A stretch of 64,000 nucleotides of DNA from Favolaschia claudopus (taxonomy: Eukaryota > Basidiomycota > Agaricomycetes > Agaricales > Mycenaceae), in NCBI GenBank assembly GCA_037176885.1, contig JAWWNJ010000040.1, positions 248,001-312,000 on the forward strand, in the 5' to 3' direction. The notes beneath the pieces were generated by a model, which was not told the origin of the DNA, did no database searches, and saw only the letters and a list, made by a program, of their open reading frames with translations. Positions 11,319 to 20,647 of the stretch are shown here, in pieces. Position 1 is the stretch's first letter. Each line of letters begins with the position of its first letter. A program made the translations under genes and the position numbers.

Positions 11319-12092
11319 CTATTTGTTACGTAGGTAGATAGCCAAATAATTACCTTCTTTAATATTGATGGAAATGGCGAAAGCGAGACGGATAGGAAAT
11401 TGAAGCCGAGAGAGGGTGAACGTAAACTCGGTGGTGTTACCGGAAGGCGTCATGGTAATTCTGGGTATGAAAGCAACTTCACCGTTATGCTCCCCGCCCA
11501 AGACTTCGGCCTCCAACACTCGATCAGACATACGACGCACGACTAATCGGGTGCCATTGCACAACCCCGCTGATGGAGCCAAGTTGCGAAGAAGGATCAC
11601 AGGACATCCAACCTTCAGCGAGAGTTCACCTGGTGCAAGGCCCGAAGCATTCAAGGATCGCAAATACTCTGCAGGCATAGAGTCGTTTGTCTCGGGATCA
11701 TCCGCTCCAGGCTCGGTTGTGATTTTATCTGCACTGAAGAAAGTGCGTTGCTGCCCTCGCATCCGGCTCAGGACATCCTCGTTGAGTCCGTCTACATCTC
11801 CGTTTCTGGCAGCTAAGATGCTACGCTCGAGAAAATAGTTCGGAGGCGGTGTGGGTCCATTGATGTCGGGGAAAATGGATGCAATCAGGTGTTCGCTGTC
11901 TCGAGTGACCATGTCTTCAGGGAGCTCGATAGTACCATCAGTGTCATTTGATGTTCCGCGACCAACACCAAGAAGCCATTCAGCAAAATTTGCGTCATCT
12001 GGCCCCAAGTCAAGCCGCATATCCTGAGTGAGTGTAAGGAGCTCAATGAATTCCCAGAGGTAGGAGCGGAAGATGGAAGCATTGAGAATAGA
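11319..12092 (-). pseudogene. Helitron/PIF1-type helicase C-terminal fragment
   Basis: The frame encodes a PIF1-like helicase segment with LKVGCPVILLRNLAPSAGLCNGTRLVV, shown here as LKVGCPVILLRN followed by GLCNGTRLVV, typical of the domain 2 region, and FPIRLAFAISIN where intact proteins continue into the INKAQGQ motif. The match breaks exactly there and ends in unrelated codons, so the final helicase motif is missing. The 5' side is cut by half of a MITE at 12093. The Rep domain and the ATP-binding half are absent, so it is inactive. It is probably a remnant of a Helitron rather than of host PIF1, because of sequence style and context. Confidence 0.75.
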
Positions 12093-12190
12093 GAGTTTGT
12101 GCGAGCGACCCAGGTCGCTTTTCGATCGCTCAGATCTCCACAACAACAGATACCAGGTGTGAGCTCTAAGCGACCTATAGGAGTAGGAGG
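12093..12190. mobile_element. Half copy of the GCGAGCGACCCAGGTCGCT MITE
   Basis: TTGTGCGAGCGACCCAGGTC and the following 80 bp match, in reverse complement, the right half of the complete MITE at 47108-47300. Only one end is present. It forms the junction with the helicase fragment and supplies the first 30-odd codons of that open frame. Confidence 0.7.
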
Positions 12191-12332
12191 CGATCGGATC
12201 TGTCAATCAGCTCGGGTGCAGTCCTACTGACTCGGAAAAAATATGGGATCACCGGCTTTTCAATCGACTGTGTAGGGAGTGAGCAGTCTTCGGAGACGTT
12301 ATATAGCATATTGAGTACCTACCATCGTAAGT

Positions 12333-12444
12333 TCTTCGGCGGGCGGCCCCTAGCGCGTACCATGCGCTCCAGGTGATCCCAAAGGTTCTCTATGATGCTC
12401 ATATCCGGTGAGTTGGGGGCCCACGGCAAGATCTCGAAGCCTTC
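12333..12444 (-). pseudogene. Tc1 transposase fragment (third catalytic motif), minus copy
   Basis: The frame carries SPDMSIIENLWDHLERMV, the Tc1-family stretch containing the final catalytic Glu. It is the continuation of the minus copy at 16006-16213, separated by the 3.6-kb insertion at 12447-16003. The C-terminus after PPKN is missing. Confidence 0.7.
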
Positions 12445-12640
12445 TATGGTGCGCGTCACTTAGTCACCACCTCTCAATGACAAGGCCATCTGTGGCCGCA
12501 GTTTTTATCCCATTTTTAATTCCTCTTGCCAATCGACTCCTTTTCAACAGAGGAACAACTTCGCAAGACGGATTTCCCAAATTTAAATATTTGAAGGAGT
12601 TATAACTTTTCACCCCACCCAATTTGGCAGTACAGGTCAT

Positions 12641-12759
12641 GGATTGGCCTGAGTTCTCGAGAGGGAGAGATGAGTAAGCAAGCCATTGATATATTGGGCG
12701 TGAACTCCGAAATGGAGCTCGCTGCACTCCGCCCGAAGACGAAGGAGCCGAGGCAGCCC
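12641..12759. repeat. Ngaro split direct repeat B2
   Basis: This 119-bp unit, starting GGATTGGCCTGAGTTCTCGA, is identical by eye to 13069-13187 and is in the same orientation. In coding (minus) orientation it is the terminal 3' unit. Confidence 0.8.
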
Positions 12760-12844
12760 CTACGCAACTAAAGAATACAGAACAAATCCGTAGCTACGTG
12801 AGTGCGCAGGAAATAGCAAAACTAACTAGGGATGGGTGGGTGGG

Positions 12845-13068
12845 CACGAAAAAAGAGGGTATGACGGCGACGGGGGGACAAGACTAGAAGCGGGGAAGGA
12901 GACTCGAGGTCATGGAGGGGGAGGGGCTGGAGAAGAGAAGGTCTCAAAGAGACGGAGTCACCGAGCCAAAGGCGCGATGCGGAGGCGGGCGAGACGAAAA
13001 GAATGAGGAGACACGTGACTGATGGGTGATCGCTTTAGCCAATCCCTTCGGTCTGTCCAGACCACCTA
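12845..13068. repeat. Ngaro split direct repeat A2
   Basis: The 224-bp unit starts CACGAAAAAAGAGGGTATGA and matches 15551-15774 without visible difference. It abuts B1 at 13068/13069, which would form the junction of a circular intermediate. Confidence 0.8.
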
Positions 13069-13187
13069 GGATTGGCCTGAGTTCTCGAGAGGGAGAGATG
13101 AGTAAGCAAGCCATTGATATATTGGGCGTGAACTCCGAAATGGAGCTCGCTGCACTCCGCCCGAAGACGAAGGAGCCGAGGCAGCCC
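13069..13187. repeat. Ngaro split direct repeat B1
   Basis: The 119-bp unit is identical by eye to 12641-12759. It lies between the RNase H end of the ORF and the A2 unit. Confidence 0.8.
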
Positions 13188-13326
13188 AAAACCAACAGCT
13201 CACCCTGAAGCAGCCAAAGGTGGGCGAAATACAGGGGGAAGCGCCACAGGCTCCACAAAAACAGGGAGGAGATGGACAGCAATGGGGAGGCGAGAGGGGA
13301 GGGAGGGGGAGGGGGAGGAAAGGGTG

Positions 13327-15480
13327 CTAGGAATGCACAATGACGACAGAGGGGAGAGAGACAGCGACGCGGGCAGGACGGGTACCAGACTTGGGGAGGG
13401 GCCAGTGCGGATACAACTTTGAAAGTGTGAGCCAGCGGAAGCGGGAAAGCGCATCAGCAACAGAATTCTCGTCCGTTGAGATCCAAACTGGGCGAAAAGT
13501 GAAGTCCTGTTGAACGGCCAGGAGAGCGAACTGGCGGAAGAGAGCTTGCGTAGGCGGATGGTCAATAGAGCCAGACTGCAAGCAGGTCGAGATGGCCTCG
13601 TTATCAATACGAAACACCACCTCCAACCCAGCCCAACAGTGGCCCCAGAGCTCCGCAGCCCTCAACACAGCACGCATTTCCTTCCAATGGATCGGATGAC
13701 GTGCATACTTCGCTGGTACAGGCTCAGTGAAGAACAGATCGCCGCTACCCCAATGGCCACCCAGACCTAGCTTACCACTCGCATCTGTAAAGATTTCGAC
13801 AGTGGGACGTGGAGGTCCAATAGCAAAAATGCCATTGAAAGACGGGAGGAAGGTATTCCACCATGCAATGTCGAGGCGGGCAGAGGAAGGAAGACGGCGG
13901 CGGTGGTGGCGGGGAAGGAGGGAAAGGCGGCGCATGAAGTCCCGAATACGGCGAGTGAAGAATCGACCAACCGGAATTACCGACTGAGCAAAGACGAGAT
14001 GGCCGCAGAGCTGCTCGAGGTCGTAGTGGCTCGCAGATCGACGGGACAGGCACCCATCCAGAAGAACAAGGAGGCGAGCAAGCTTGTCCTGAGGAAGACG
14101 AGCCTGCATAGCAATACTGTCCAGCTCAATGCCGAGGAACTCGAGGCAGTGAGTCGGACCCTGCTCCTTGTCACTGGAGATTGAAAAGCCCAACTCGGCA
14201 GCAACGGTCCGGAAGACTGCGCGACCATGACGAGCGTACTCCACACCCTTCGCAGCAGGAGTAACGTTGAACCAATCATCCAGGTAGTGCTGAATGAGCT
14301 TCATGACATCATCACGGCAGAGCAAAATCCAGTGATGAGCCTCCGCAAAGTAGTTGTACAGGCGGGGGCCTGTACGAACACCAAACGGTAGGAAGATGTC
14401 AAGGAACAGGCGCAACTTCCACTCGAAACCCATCAGATGCACATGGTCAGGGTGAATCGGAATATGCCTGAATGCAGCCTCCAGATCTGCCTTATAAAGG
14501 AAGGATCCAGGGCCAGCTTCCCGTATGCGATCAATTGCCCCCATAACAGCCTCGTAGACCAGATGGCCATACTCAGCTGGGATCGCGTCATTGACAGAGG
14601 ATCCATGGGGATACGAGAGATGGTGAATCCGACGACGTTTCTCGCTATATTTCTTGGGTACAGAACCCAGCGGAGAAAGGACAGGCTTGACAGTATCAGC
14701 CATGTCCGTGATATCAATGATACGCCCAAGAGAAACCTCATGGGCAATATCCTTGTCCACCGTCTCGGGAAACGCAAGTGCAGAGGGAAGGGGTGCAGGG
14801 GCCGAAGAGGAGGGGGAAGGCATACGTGCAGGATCCACACCAAGAAGAACACCATAGCGAATAGCAGACACAAGGGTGTCCGCAAACTGACGGTCTGGAT
14901 AATCAATCAGCGCACTGGCCCAAGCGTCAGGATGTAGCTTCGTGGGCGGCATTGACTTTGAATGGGGAGATGTGAGGGGGAAGAGCAGATTGGTGTTTGG
15001 GCGAGCCGGGGGAAAAGGAGGCATTGGGGGTATCTCGGAAAGAATGGGAGCATGGTCAGATTCGACGACGCTGGTAGATGACAGGGGAGATGAGACTTTC
15101 CTGCTCATTGAGCAGGGAGAGCCAGAAGCATCTCCCCCTCGCTCACCCGGCTTCATTAACACACCAACAGGGGGATTTTCCTGAGGCGGAGTAGGCCGAG
15201 CTACATCTGGGGGTTTTGACGAACGACGTGCGCAGAAAGCCGCAGTGTGAGCACGGTCACCGCAATGGGAGCAAACATGACGACGGGGACACCGGCGTCG
15301 ACCATCCCAACACCCTCCAACACGATTATGGCCCCAGCATATCTGAGAGCGCACCCGAGTCCCAGCAGTCATCAAAATTCTTCCATCATCTGGCGGTGTC
15401 CATGGTCCTCGGTCGGGAACACCAAAGCGAAGAACTCCATCAACTTGAATGAGGCTGGGGATAGGCCGAAGAGGAGGCAT
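13327..15480 (-). CDS. Ngaro-type gag-reverse transcriptase-RNase H polyprotein
   Basis: One uninterrupted 717-codon frame starts at ATG 15480. Residues 48-83 hold a Cys/His cluster (CWGHNRVGGC, then CSHCGDRAH) that could bind nucleic acid. A reverse transcriptase core follows, with KADLEAAF (first catalytic Asp) and YLDDW (YxDD box). An RNase H domain comes next: TDASG, WKEMRAV, RIDNEA and ENSVADALSR supply the usual D-E-D-D set. There is no protease or integrase, as expected for DIRS-order elements. No stop or frameshift is seen, which agrees with the identical flanking repeats. The purine-rich tract 13290-13326 lies just beyond the stop. Confidence 0.85.
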   Translation of the reverse strand: MPPLRPIPSLIQVDGVLRFGVPDRGPWTPPDDGRILMTAGTRVRSQICWGHNRVGGCWDGRRRCPRRHVCSHCGDRAHTAAFCARRSSKPPDVARPTPPQENPPVGVLMKPGERGGDASGSPCSMSRKVSSPLSSTSVVESDHAPILSEIPPMPPFPPARPNTNLLFPLTSPHSKSMPPTKLHPDAWASALIDYPDRQFADTLVSAIRYGVLLGVDPARMPSPSSSAPAPLPSALAFPETVDKDIAHEVSLGRIIDITDMADTVKPVLSPLGSVPKKYSEKRRRIHHLSYPHGSSVNDAIPAEYGHLVYEAVMGAIDRIREAGPGSFLYKADLEAAFRHIPIHPDHVHLMGFEWKLRLFLDIFLPFGVRTGPRLYNYFAEAHHWILLCRDDVMKLIQHYLDDWFNVTPAAKGVEYARHGRAVFRTVAAELGFSISSDKEQGPTHCLEFLGIELDSIAMQARLPQDKLARLLVLLDGCLSRRSASHYDLEQLCGHLVFAQSVIPVGRFFTRRIRDFMRRLSLLPRHHRRRLPSSARLDIAWWNTFLPSFNGIFAIGPPRPTVEIFTDASGKLGLGGHWGSGDLFFTEPVPAKYARHPIHWKEMRAVLRAAELWGHCWAGLEVVFRIDNEAISTCLQSGSIDHPPTQALFRQFALLAVQQDFTFRPVWISTDENSVADALSRFRWLTLSKLYPHWPLPKSGTRPARVAVSLPSVVIVHS

Positions 15481-15550
15481 CGAAGTCGACCAGCCGAAGG
15501 CGGGGGAGAGGATGAGATGGCAGCGGAAGCACCCAGAAAGGAAGGGAAAA

Positions 15551-15774
15551 CACGAAAAAAGAGGGTATGACGGCGACGGGGGGACAAGACTAGAAGCGGG
15601 GAAGGAGACTCGAGGTCATGGAGGGGGAGGGGCTGGAGAAGAGAAGGTCTCAAAGAGACGGAGTCACCGAGCCAAAGGCGCGATGCGGAGGCGGGCGAGA
15701 CGAAAAGAATGAGGAGACACGTGACTGATGGGTGATCGCTTTAGCCAATCCCTTCGGTCTGTCCAGACCACCTA
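15551..15774. repeat. Ngaro split direct repeat A1
   Basis: This is the 5' terminal unit in coding orientation, 224 bp, ending GTCCAGACCACCTA at 15774. It equals 12845-13068 by eye. Confidence 0.8.
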
Positions 15775-16005
15775 TTCCGGCATTTGTTGCCTCCACAAGG
15801 TTCAACATTGTGCGGTCAGAGGCCTAGTATTTATGGTACTGTTCCATACACCCGAGAATAGGCTCTAGGTACGTCAAAAGTCCACTTCAAAAGCACTGAA
15901 ACTGTGTCAAAATCCACGCTCAGATAGTGTATTTGAAAAAATTTCGGCCTCCGGCCGATTTGGCAGTAGTGCAAGAGAAGCGGTGACTAAGTGACGCGCA
16001 CCATA

Positions 16006-16213
16006 GATCAAACCAGCCGTTCGCGTGCTTTGACCGGTGCTTTGGGTCGCCATCCTGCTGGAAATAGACGGTGGAACAATCCAAATCGTGCCTATCGAGG
16101 GTGCGCAGGAGGGACTGGGAGAGAATGTCGACGTAAACGAAGCGATCCATGATACCCTCGATGCGGTGAAGTTGTCCCACCCCATGTCGGGTGACACAGC
16201 CCCAGACCATCAC
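16006..16213 (-). pseudogene. Tc1 transposase central fragment, minus copy
   Basis: The frame carries FQQDGDPKH, the Tc1-family motif with the second catalytic Asp, and a preceding MDRFVYVDIL stretch. It is the mirror image of the plus copy. Upstream (N-terminal) sequence is absent because the inversion point lies at about 16216. Confidence 0.75.
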
Positions 16214-16234
16214 GCTCCCGCCCCCATGCTTGAG

Positions 16235-16672
16235 GTGTCACCCGACATGGGGTGGGACAACTTCACCGCATCGAGGGTATCATGGATCGCTTCGTTTACG
16301 TCGACATTCTCTCCCAGTCCCTCCTGCGCACCCTCGATAGGCACGATTTGGATTGTTCCACCGTCTATTTCCAGCAGGATGGCGACCCAAAGCACCGGTC
16401 AAAGCACGCGAACGGCTGGTTTGATCTAGAAGGCTTCGAGATCTTGCCGTGGGCCCCCAACTCACCGGATATGAGCATCATAGAGAACCTTTGGGATCAC
16501 CTGGAGCGCATGGTACGCGCTAAGGGCCCCCCGCCGAAGAACAAGGACGGCCTAAGTTTGGCTCGCTTTGAAGGAGGAGTGGGAAAGCATTGACCAGGCT
16601 TTCATCGACACTAGTATGCCCAATCGCGTGCGGGAATTATTGAAGGCGAAGGGCGGGAACACTCACTATTAA
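16235..16672 (+). pseudogene. Tc1 transposase C-terminal half, plus copy
   Basis: It contains the FQQDGDPKH motif, SPDMSIIENLWDHLERMV with the final Glu, and a family-typical C-terminus (SMPNRVRELLKAKGG) ending in TAA at about 16672. The last part is in a different frame from the rest, so a one-base shift lies near 16555. The N-terminal DNA-binding domains and the first catalytic Asp are missing. Confidence 0.78.
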
Positions 16673-16950
16673 CTCCGTAGGCTTGGTTTGTCCCATTTCC
16701 TCTTCAGAGTATTATTCTGACTTTGTTTTCCCAAATCGGCAAAATGCAGATTAATGATTGGATCACCGGTCATCAATAAATCGTTTGTACAGCGCCGAGT
16801 TCTTCACGCAGAAACTACATCTTATATATGTATTAACTACACCTTATGGACATGCTCATGAACCTCAAAGACCTTGTCCAAAGCTCTGCTGTCTCGCGCT
16901 AAACGGCCGACTTTCTCACGGATGACGTGATCCCATATTTTTTCCGAGTC

Positions 16951-17560
16951 ACTGTCAGTGTATCCGAGACTACGTTTCGTCTGTAAAAGGCTCATCAGGT
17001 GGCAGTGTTCCCATACGGTACCGTGACGATTGTTTGGCTACATTCTTGATGCATCACAACCCAGTGCCAGTATGGAGTCGCGGAAACCAGCTTTACCCGG
17101 ACTCAACGCGGGGTAGGCAGCCCACTATCTGAGCACCCAAACCACAAAAGGAATTGTGTTGAAAGTCCTTTTTGCCAAGTCCACGAGCCAGGCTGTTGAG
17201 TGCCATTAGCCTGTTTGCGATGCAGCCATTGGATGGCTAATGGCTAAACAAGTGTCCAAATTCCGGCGTATTGACAAAAGACACCCCCAGTCTGAGTATC
17301 CGAATTTCATTCCAGGCAGCTCTTCTTGACTTCTACATAAAAGTTTAGCTCATCAAAGTTTCCTAATGCGGAAATCGATAGCCATTCAATGGCTCCAATG
17401 GCTCTTCGCAAACCCTCTATTAGGTACTCAATATTCTACTCACACATCATCTACCCCTCCCTAATGTAAAGAGGGGTCGAAGAAGGTAGCTCAGGAATAT
17501 CTGTAACGTCGGACTCACTCAATGTAGTTGCATATATGGTGTAACAAGCTAATACTAATA
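16951..17560. other. No supported gene
   Basis: This stretch holds repeat modules only. 16972-17035 (CTCATCAGGTGGCAGTGTTC) recurs at 53379-53440. 17116-17170 is an inverted relative of 43048-43103. 17364-17430 matches 10864-10930. Confidence 0.5.
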
Positions 17561-17563
17561 GAT

Positions 17564-17896
17564 CTACTGTATCTTGGCTGACTTGGATGTAGTCTCGTAA
17601 CAAGACTTTATATACTCTTTTGAAGATAGTCGTTCAAACGTATATAATGTACATATGCTTTGAGGCGGGAAATTAGTGTGCCAAGTTGGCTCCCTCACTG
17701 AACAACGGGAAACACCTGTCAACCTTAGATATCGGATTTGGATACGACGCACTTTTTTGAGGTACTTACCGGCCCAAAACTCCGGCATGTCCTCTTCAGA
17801 AGCGCAAACATTTCCAAATTGGTCCACTTTCAAAGAATGATTCACCAACTCAAAAACAAAACATCCCATGACATGCCCATACCATGGAAGTTGTAA
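17564..17896 (-). pseudogene. Unidentified gene fragment with one clear intron
   Basis: A frame reading VDQFGNVCASEEDMPEFWAG is followed by a 54-nt GTAAGT...ACAG intron, or a slightly longer one ending TTCAG that keeps the frame open for about 45 more codons (WHTNFPPQS). An acidic peptide before the intron is the only notable trait. The family is not recognised. It is truncated upstream, close to Tc1-like end sequences at 17970-18000. Confidence 0.3.
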
Positions 17897-18177
17897 ATAA
17901 ACTGATTTAGAGGAGCTATGTATCACTTAAAGTTGTTTGAGTTTCGAAATTCCTCTTGAAAAAGCCAAATTCCGGTTACTTTTGGTCACACCGAGTAGAA
18001 GGACTATTCTATGATCTAAAAGGTATTTTCCGGCGGAAGAGTGGTGGAATATCGAGAGGGGAAAGAAAATTGAACATTTGGAAGTTGTGATCGAAATACT
18101 TATTCTGGTTCAACTACAGAATGCTTTTGCACTCTCACTTCGTAGGAGTAACGGTGACATCCTCAAGCCTTCGCTTA

Positions 18178-19044
18178 CTCGGTATTGACAAAAGTAACCG
18201 TGAATCGACTCGTATGGTCCGAATATTATAGGTTAAAATGCATCGGAATGTTCTCCTGCATGTTTTGAACGGCATCGGACAAAGGCTTGAACCAATCCAT
18301 CAAGCACAACTGATTTCTCGGCGGATTCTAATTTGCAGCTGTTTTGCACTGTTTGTTGCAATGAATGACTGCATTTCCAATTTTCTTGAAGTTCAAGAAC
18401 ATGCCCTCGGACGGTAGGCCATACTTGAAGATCCATTTCAGTCCCTCACTGCTCGAAATGTCTGATTGCATCAATTTCTTGTCAACATTGGACTGGTTCA
18501 ATTTCAACCGTCCCTCCTGCACGGACCCAAATATTGCGTGGCCGTTCAAAGATGCTAAGAGCAGCTACAGTCTTGGTTAATTTCCAATCCATCACAGTGC
18601 TGAGCCCTATTATCTACACATTCAATATACTTTTATCCCAGAGTAGGCCTCCATGGCTTCCGTAATTCCCCATGTTTGGTCAAGTAAGGGGCCGAAGAGT
18701 TTTCAGATTGTAGGCTTGTTTACCACCCTTACTAGCCAAAGCAAGTGTGCAAAAACATCTGAATAGATCACATGTGCAAGCTAGAGGTAGTCGAAAGTGG
18801 CCTGGAAGGGCAGTTGCTAAGATTTCCGTTGAACAATGAGCAGAAGTTGAAAGACACAGGTGAATTTAGGTGAATTTCAAGCTATTGCCAAAATTGCGCT
18901 GGCTCTGAAGAGCGTCAGGAACAGAGGTTGCCCACAACAACTTGTGTAGGTTTAAGGAATATCCTTCAAACTCGAAGTCTTGGAGAAATATCACGTGGTC
19001 GCGAAGCAATCGTCGCATTAACGGTTACTTTTGTCAATACCGAG
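18178..19044. mobile_element. 867-bp TIR element with TA target, carrying an ORF
   Basis: CTCGGTATTGACAAAAGTAA at 18178 is mirrored perfectly at 19025-19044 (24-bp TIR), and TA flanks both ends. The interior carries a minus-strand frame shared with a partial copy at 52865-53253. No transposase motif is present, so it is non-autonomous and may carry a captured gene piece. Confidence 0.75.
18233..18549 (-). pseudogene. Captured or element-specific ORF, broken copy
   Basis: Two overlapping frames encode parts of one sequence family: IFGSVQEGRLKLNQSNVDKK and, after an insertion of about 10 nt near 18350, a second part ending KHAGEHSDAF. The copy at 52933-53240 reads through the same place without a break, so this one has a frameshift. 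No known domain is recognised. Confidence 0.45.
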
Positions 19045-19608
19045 TAGAGTGTGTACGGCTGCGAGATACGGGATATTGATGGACAACAATTGCGGCAGGG
19101 CCTCGCTTGGGTAAGTCATCACTCCGTCATCACTGATTTTGATGGGCAACTCTAGTTACTGTAGTCGACTACAGCTGTTTTACGGTTTTTGTCCGGTTTT
19201 TGATGGAGTGGGGTTCTTCCCTGTGATTGCTTGTGCATACCCTCGCCGAGGCCGGCGGCAGTTCAACCGCTCCAGCGCAGCCCCACTGCATTTCAACTGA
19301 GTCCTTCCCGCCGACCGTAAGCAGATCAAGGAACTTGGCTAAATTTTGGGGTTAAAATGACACAGCTGTCTAAATTGGTCCTGAGAGCAGTAAAATTCAC
19401 CAAATTATACGTGCAATTTCAAAATGCATAAAAGCGCTCTTCACCCTATGCAATAGGCATTATGAGGATAATGCATAAAATATCAGCCTACCAAGTCGGT
19501 GGACACCAAAAGTCGATGCATAATGAGGTTTATGCATTTTGACCTCATGCATTATGAGATATCCGACTGTATATGGACTGGAAAGATAGCAAAGATGGTG
19601 TAAGGGGA

Positions 19609-19868
19609 GAAGGGCCCAGGAGCCAAGTCGATAACAAACCTGGGGATCAGAGATCCCCAGTGAACTACTTATATACAAGAGGTGACGTAAGATATGACAT
19701 AAGTGAGCACACAGCATGATGTCTTGGAGACAGAGAAGCGAAGGGCCCAGGAGCCAAGTCGATAACAAACCTGGGGATCAGAGATCCCCAGTGAACTACT
19801 TATATACAAGAGGTGACGTAAGATATGACATAAGTGAGCACACAGCATGATGTCTTGGAGACAGAGAA
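19609..19868. repeat. 131-bp tandem duplication
   Basis: The unit GAAGGGCCCAGGAGCCAAGT to GGAGACAGAGAA occurs twice in tandem (starts 19609 and 19740), identical by eye. No gene overlaps it. A recent tandem duplication is likely. Confidence 0.8.
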
Positions 19869-20647
19869 CTTCTGCCCAAGTCAGAAGATGTCATAGCTGT
19901 GGAATCCGCTGACATCACCCCCTCTTCAAGCTTCAAGATTAGTCGCCTCGACGAAGACCAGAGCCCAGTAGAATGAACGATCCTTCAAAATCCTGGATCG
20001 CCACGGAAGAGTAGGTTGCCCTGGGAGTCAATCCGCGAATCAGACGCAGACACTGCACCGCCTCGCCGTGCCGTCTGTTGTCGACGTCCCCTTTCAGGTC
20101 GAATAGCATCAATGGCCATGTGCAACTTTAGGTGCCGCTATACCTCATTTGACTTAGTTCTGGTCAAACTTGGTTTACTTGAGTTGCCCACCCTATACCT
20201 TATGTGCATAGTTATGGTTACAGTTTCAGAAATAAGTAATAATGTACATATGAGTGTTTTTGTAGTAAGCGCCCTCCCTTAACCACTGTGAACTTAAAAG
20301 GCTCCAAAAAGGAGTATGCAAGCTATTTATGTCGATTCCACACTCTACTCGCTACGGCAGAAAGTACGGGATAAACCAAACTAGTACCGCACATACATTG
20401 TATGCACGGCACATGCGGCCGCAAACAAGTCACATCCCGTCAAGCCCGGCACTTGAGCCGTAAATGTGCCGGGTGCCAGGTGAAACACGGCACATTGATG
20501 GGAGGTGCATCCGACGGCATTTGCCGTTGATTGAGGTCAATCGAGTCGGCCGGTGTGAAGTCAACTTAGTCAGACTCAGACGCGTCGCAGACAGAACACA
20601 TGGATATATTGTGTATGCATTAAATACTTTACTACGCCAAAAAGTTC

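Larger units (their letters stand above)
12641..15774 (-). mobile_element. Ngaro-type (DIRS order) retrotransposon lacking tyrosine recombinase
   Basis: In coding orientation the order is A1 (15774-15551), gag/RT/RNase H ORF (15480-13327), B1 (13187-13069), A2 (13068-12845) and B2 (12759-12641). This A1-internal-B1A2-B2 split direct repeat layout is diagnostic of Ngaro-like elements. A units are 224 bp, B units 119 bp, and copies look identical, which implies recent insertion. Only about 140 bp lie between the ORF and B1, so there is no room for the tyrosine recombinase that normally inserts such elements; it must have moved in trans or lost the gene. Confidence 0.82.
12447..16003. mobile_element. 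TIR element inserted at TA in the Tc1 copy
   Basis: TGGTGCGCGTCACTTAGTCA (12447 onward) is repeated inverted at 15982-16003, giving a perfect 22-bp TIR. TA flanks both ends (12445-12446 and 16004-16005). Joining the outside sequences at one TA restores GATC-TA-GAAGG, exactly as in the uninterrupted plus-strand copy at 16421-16432. Its own interior (about 170 bp on the left and 210 bp on the right of the Ngaro element) shows no ORF, so it is non-autonomous. Confidence 0.8.
12229..16950. mobile_element. Inverted-duplicate Tc1/mariner element hosting two later insertions
   Basis: GACTCGGAAAAAATATGGG at 12229 recurs inverted at 16932-16950, giving end repeats. Inside, two Tc1-type transposase halves point away from each other: minus-strand pieces at 16006-16213 and 12333-12444, and a plus-strand piece at 16235-16672. 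The arms 16006-16197 and 16235-16426 are perfect inverted copies by eye (192 bp) around a 37-nt spacer. Both outer ends are therefore the same (3') end. A second TIR element interrupts the minus-strand arm. Confidence 0.72.

Noticed and set aside
13510..15712. Many plus-strand ORFs across the Ngaro region
   Set aside because: All are antisense shadows of the intact minus-strand polyprotein or lie in the A repeats.
12845..15774. The 224-bp direct repeats as ordinary LTRs
   Set aside because: A second repeat pair (119 bp) abuts the internal copy in the B1A2 arrangement, and there is no integrase or protease, so split direct repeats of a Ngaro element fit better.
16037..16429. 130-codon plus-strand ORF overlapping the Tc1 palindrome
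   Set aside because: Its second half is the antisense of its first half because of the inverted duplication; the transposase reading explains both arms.
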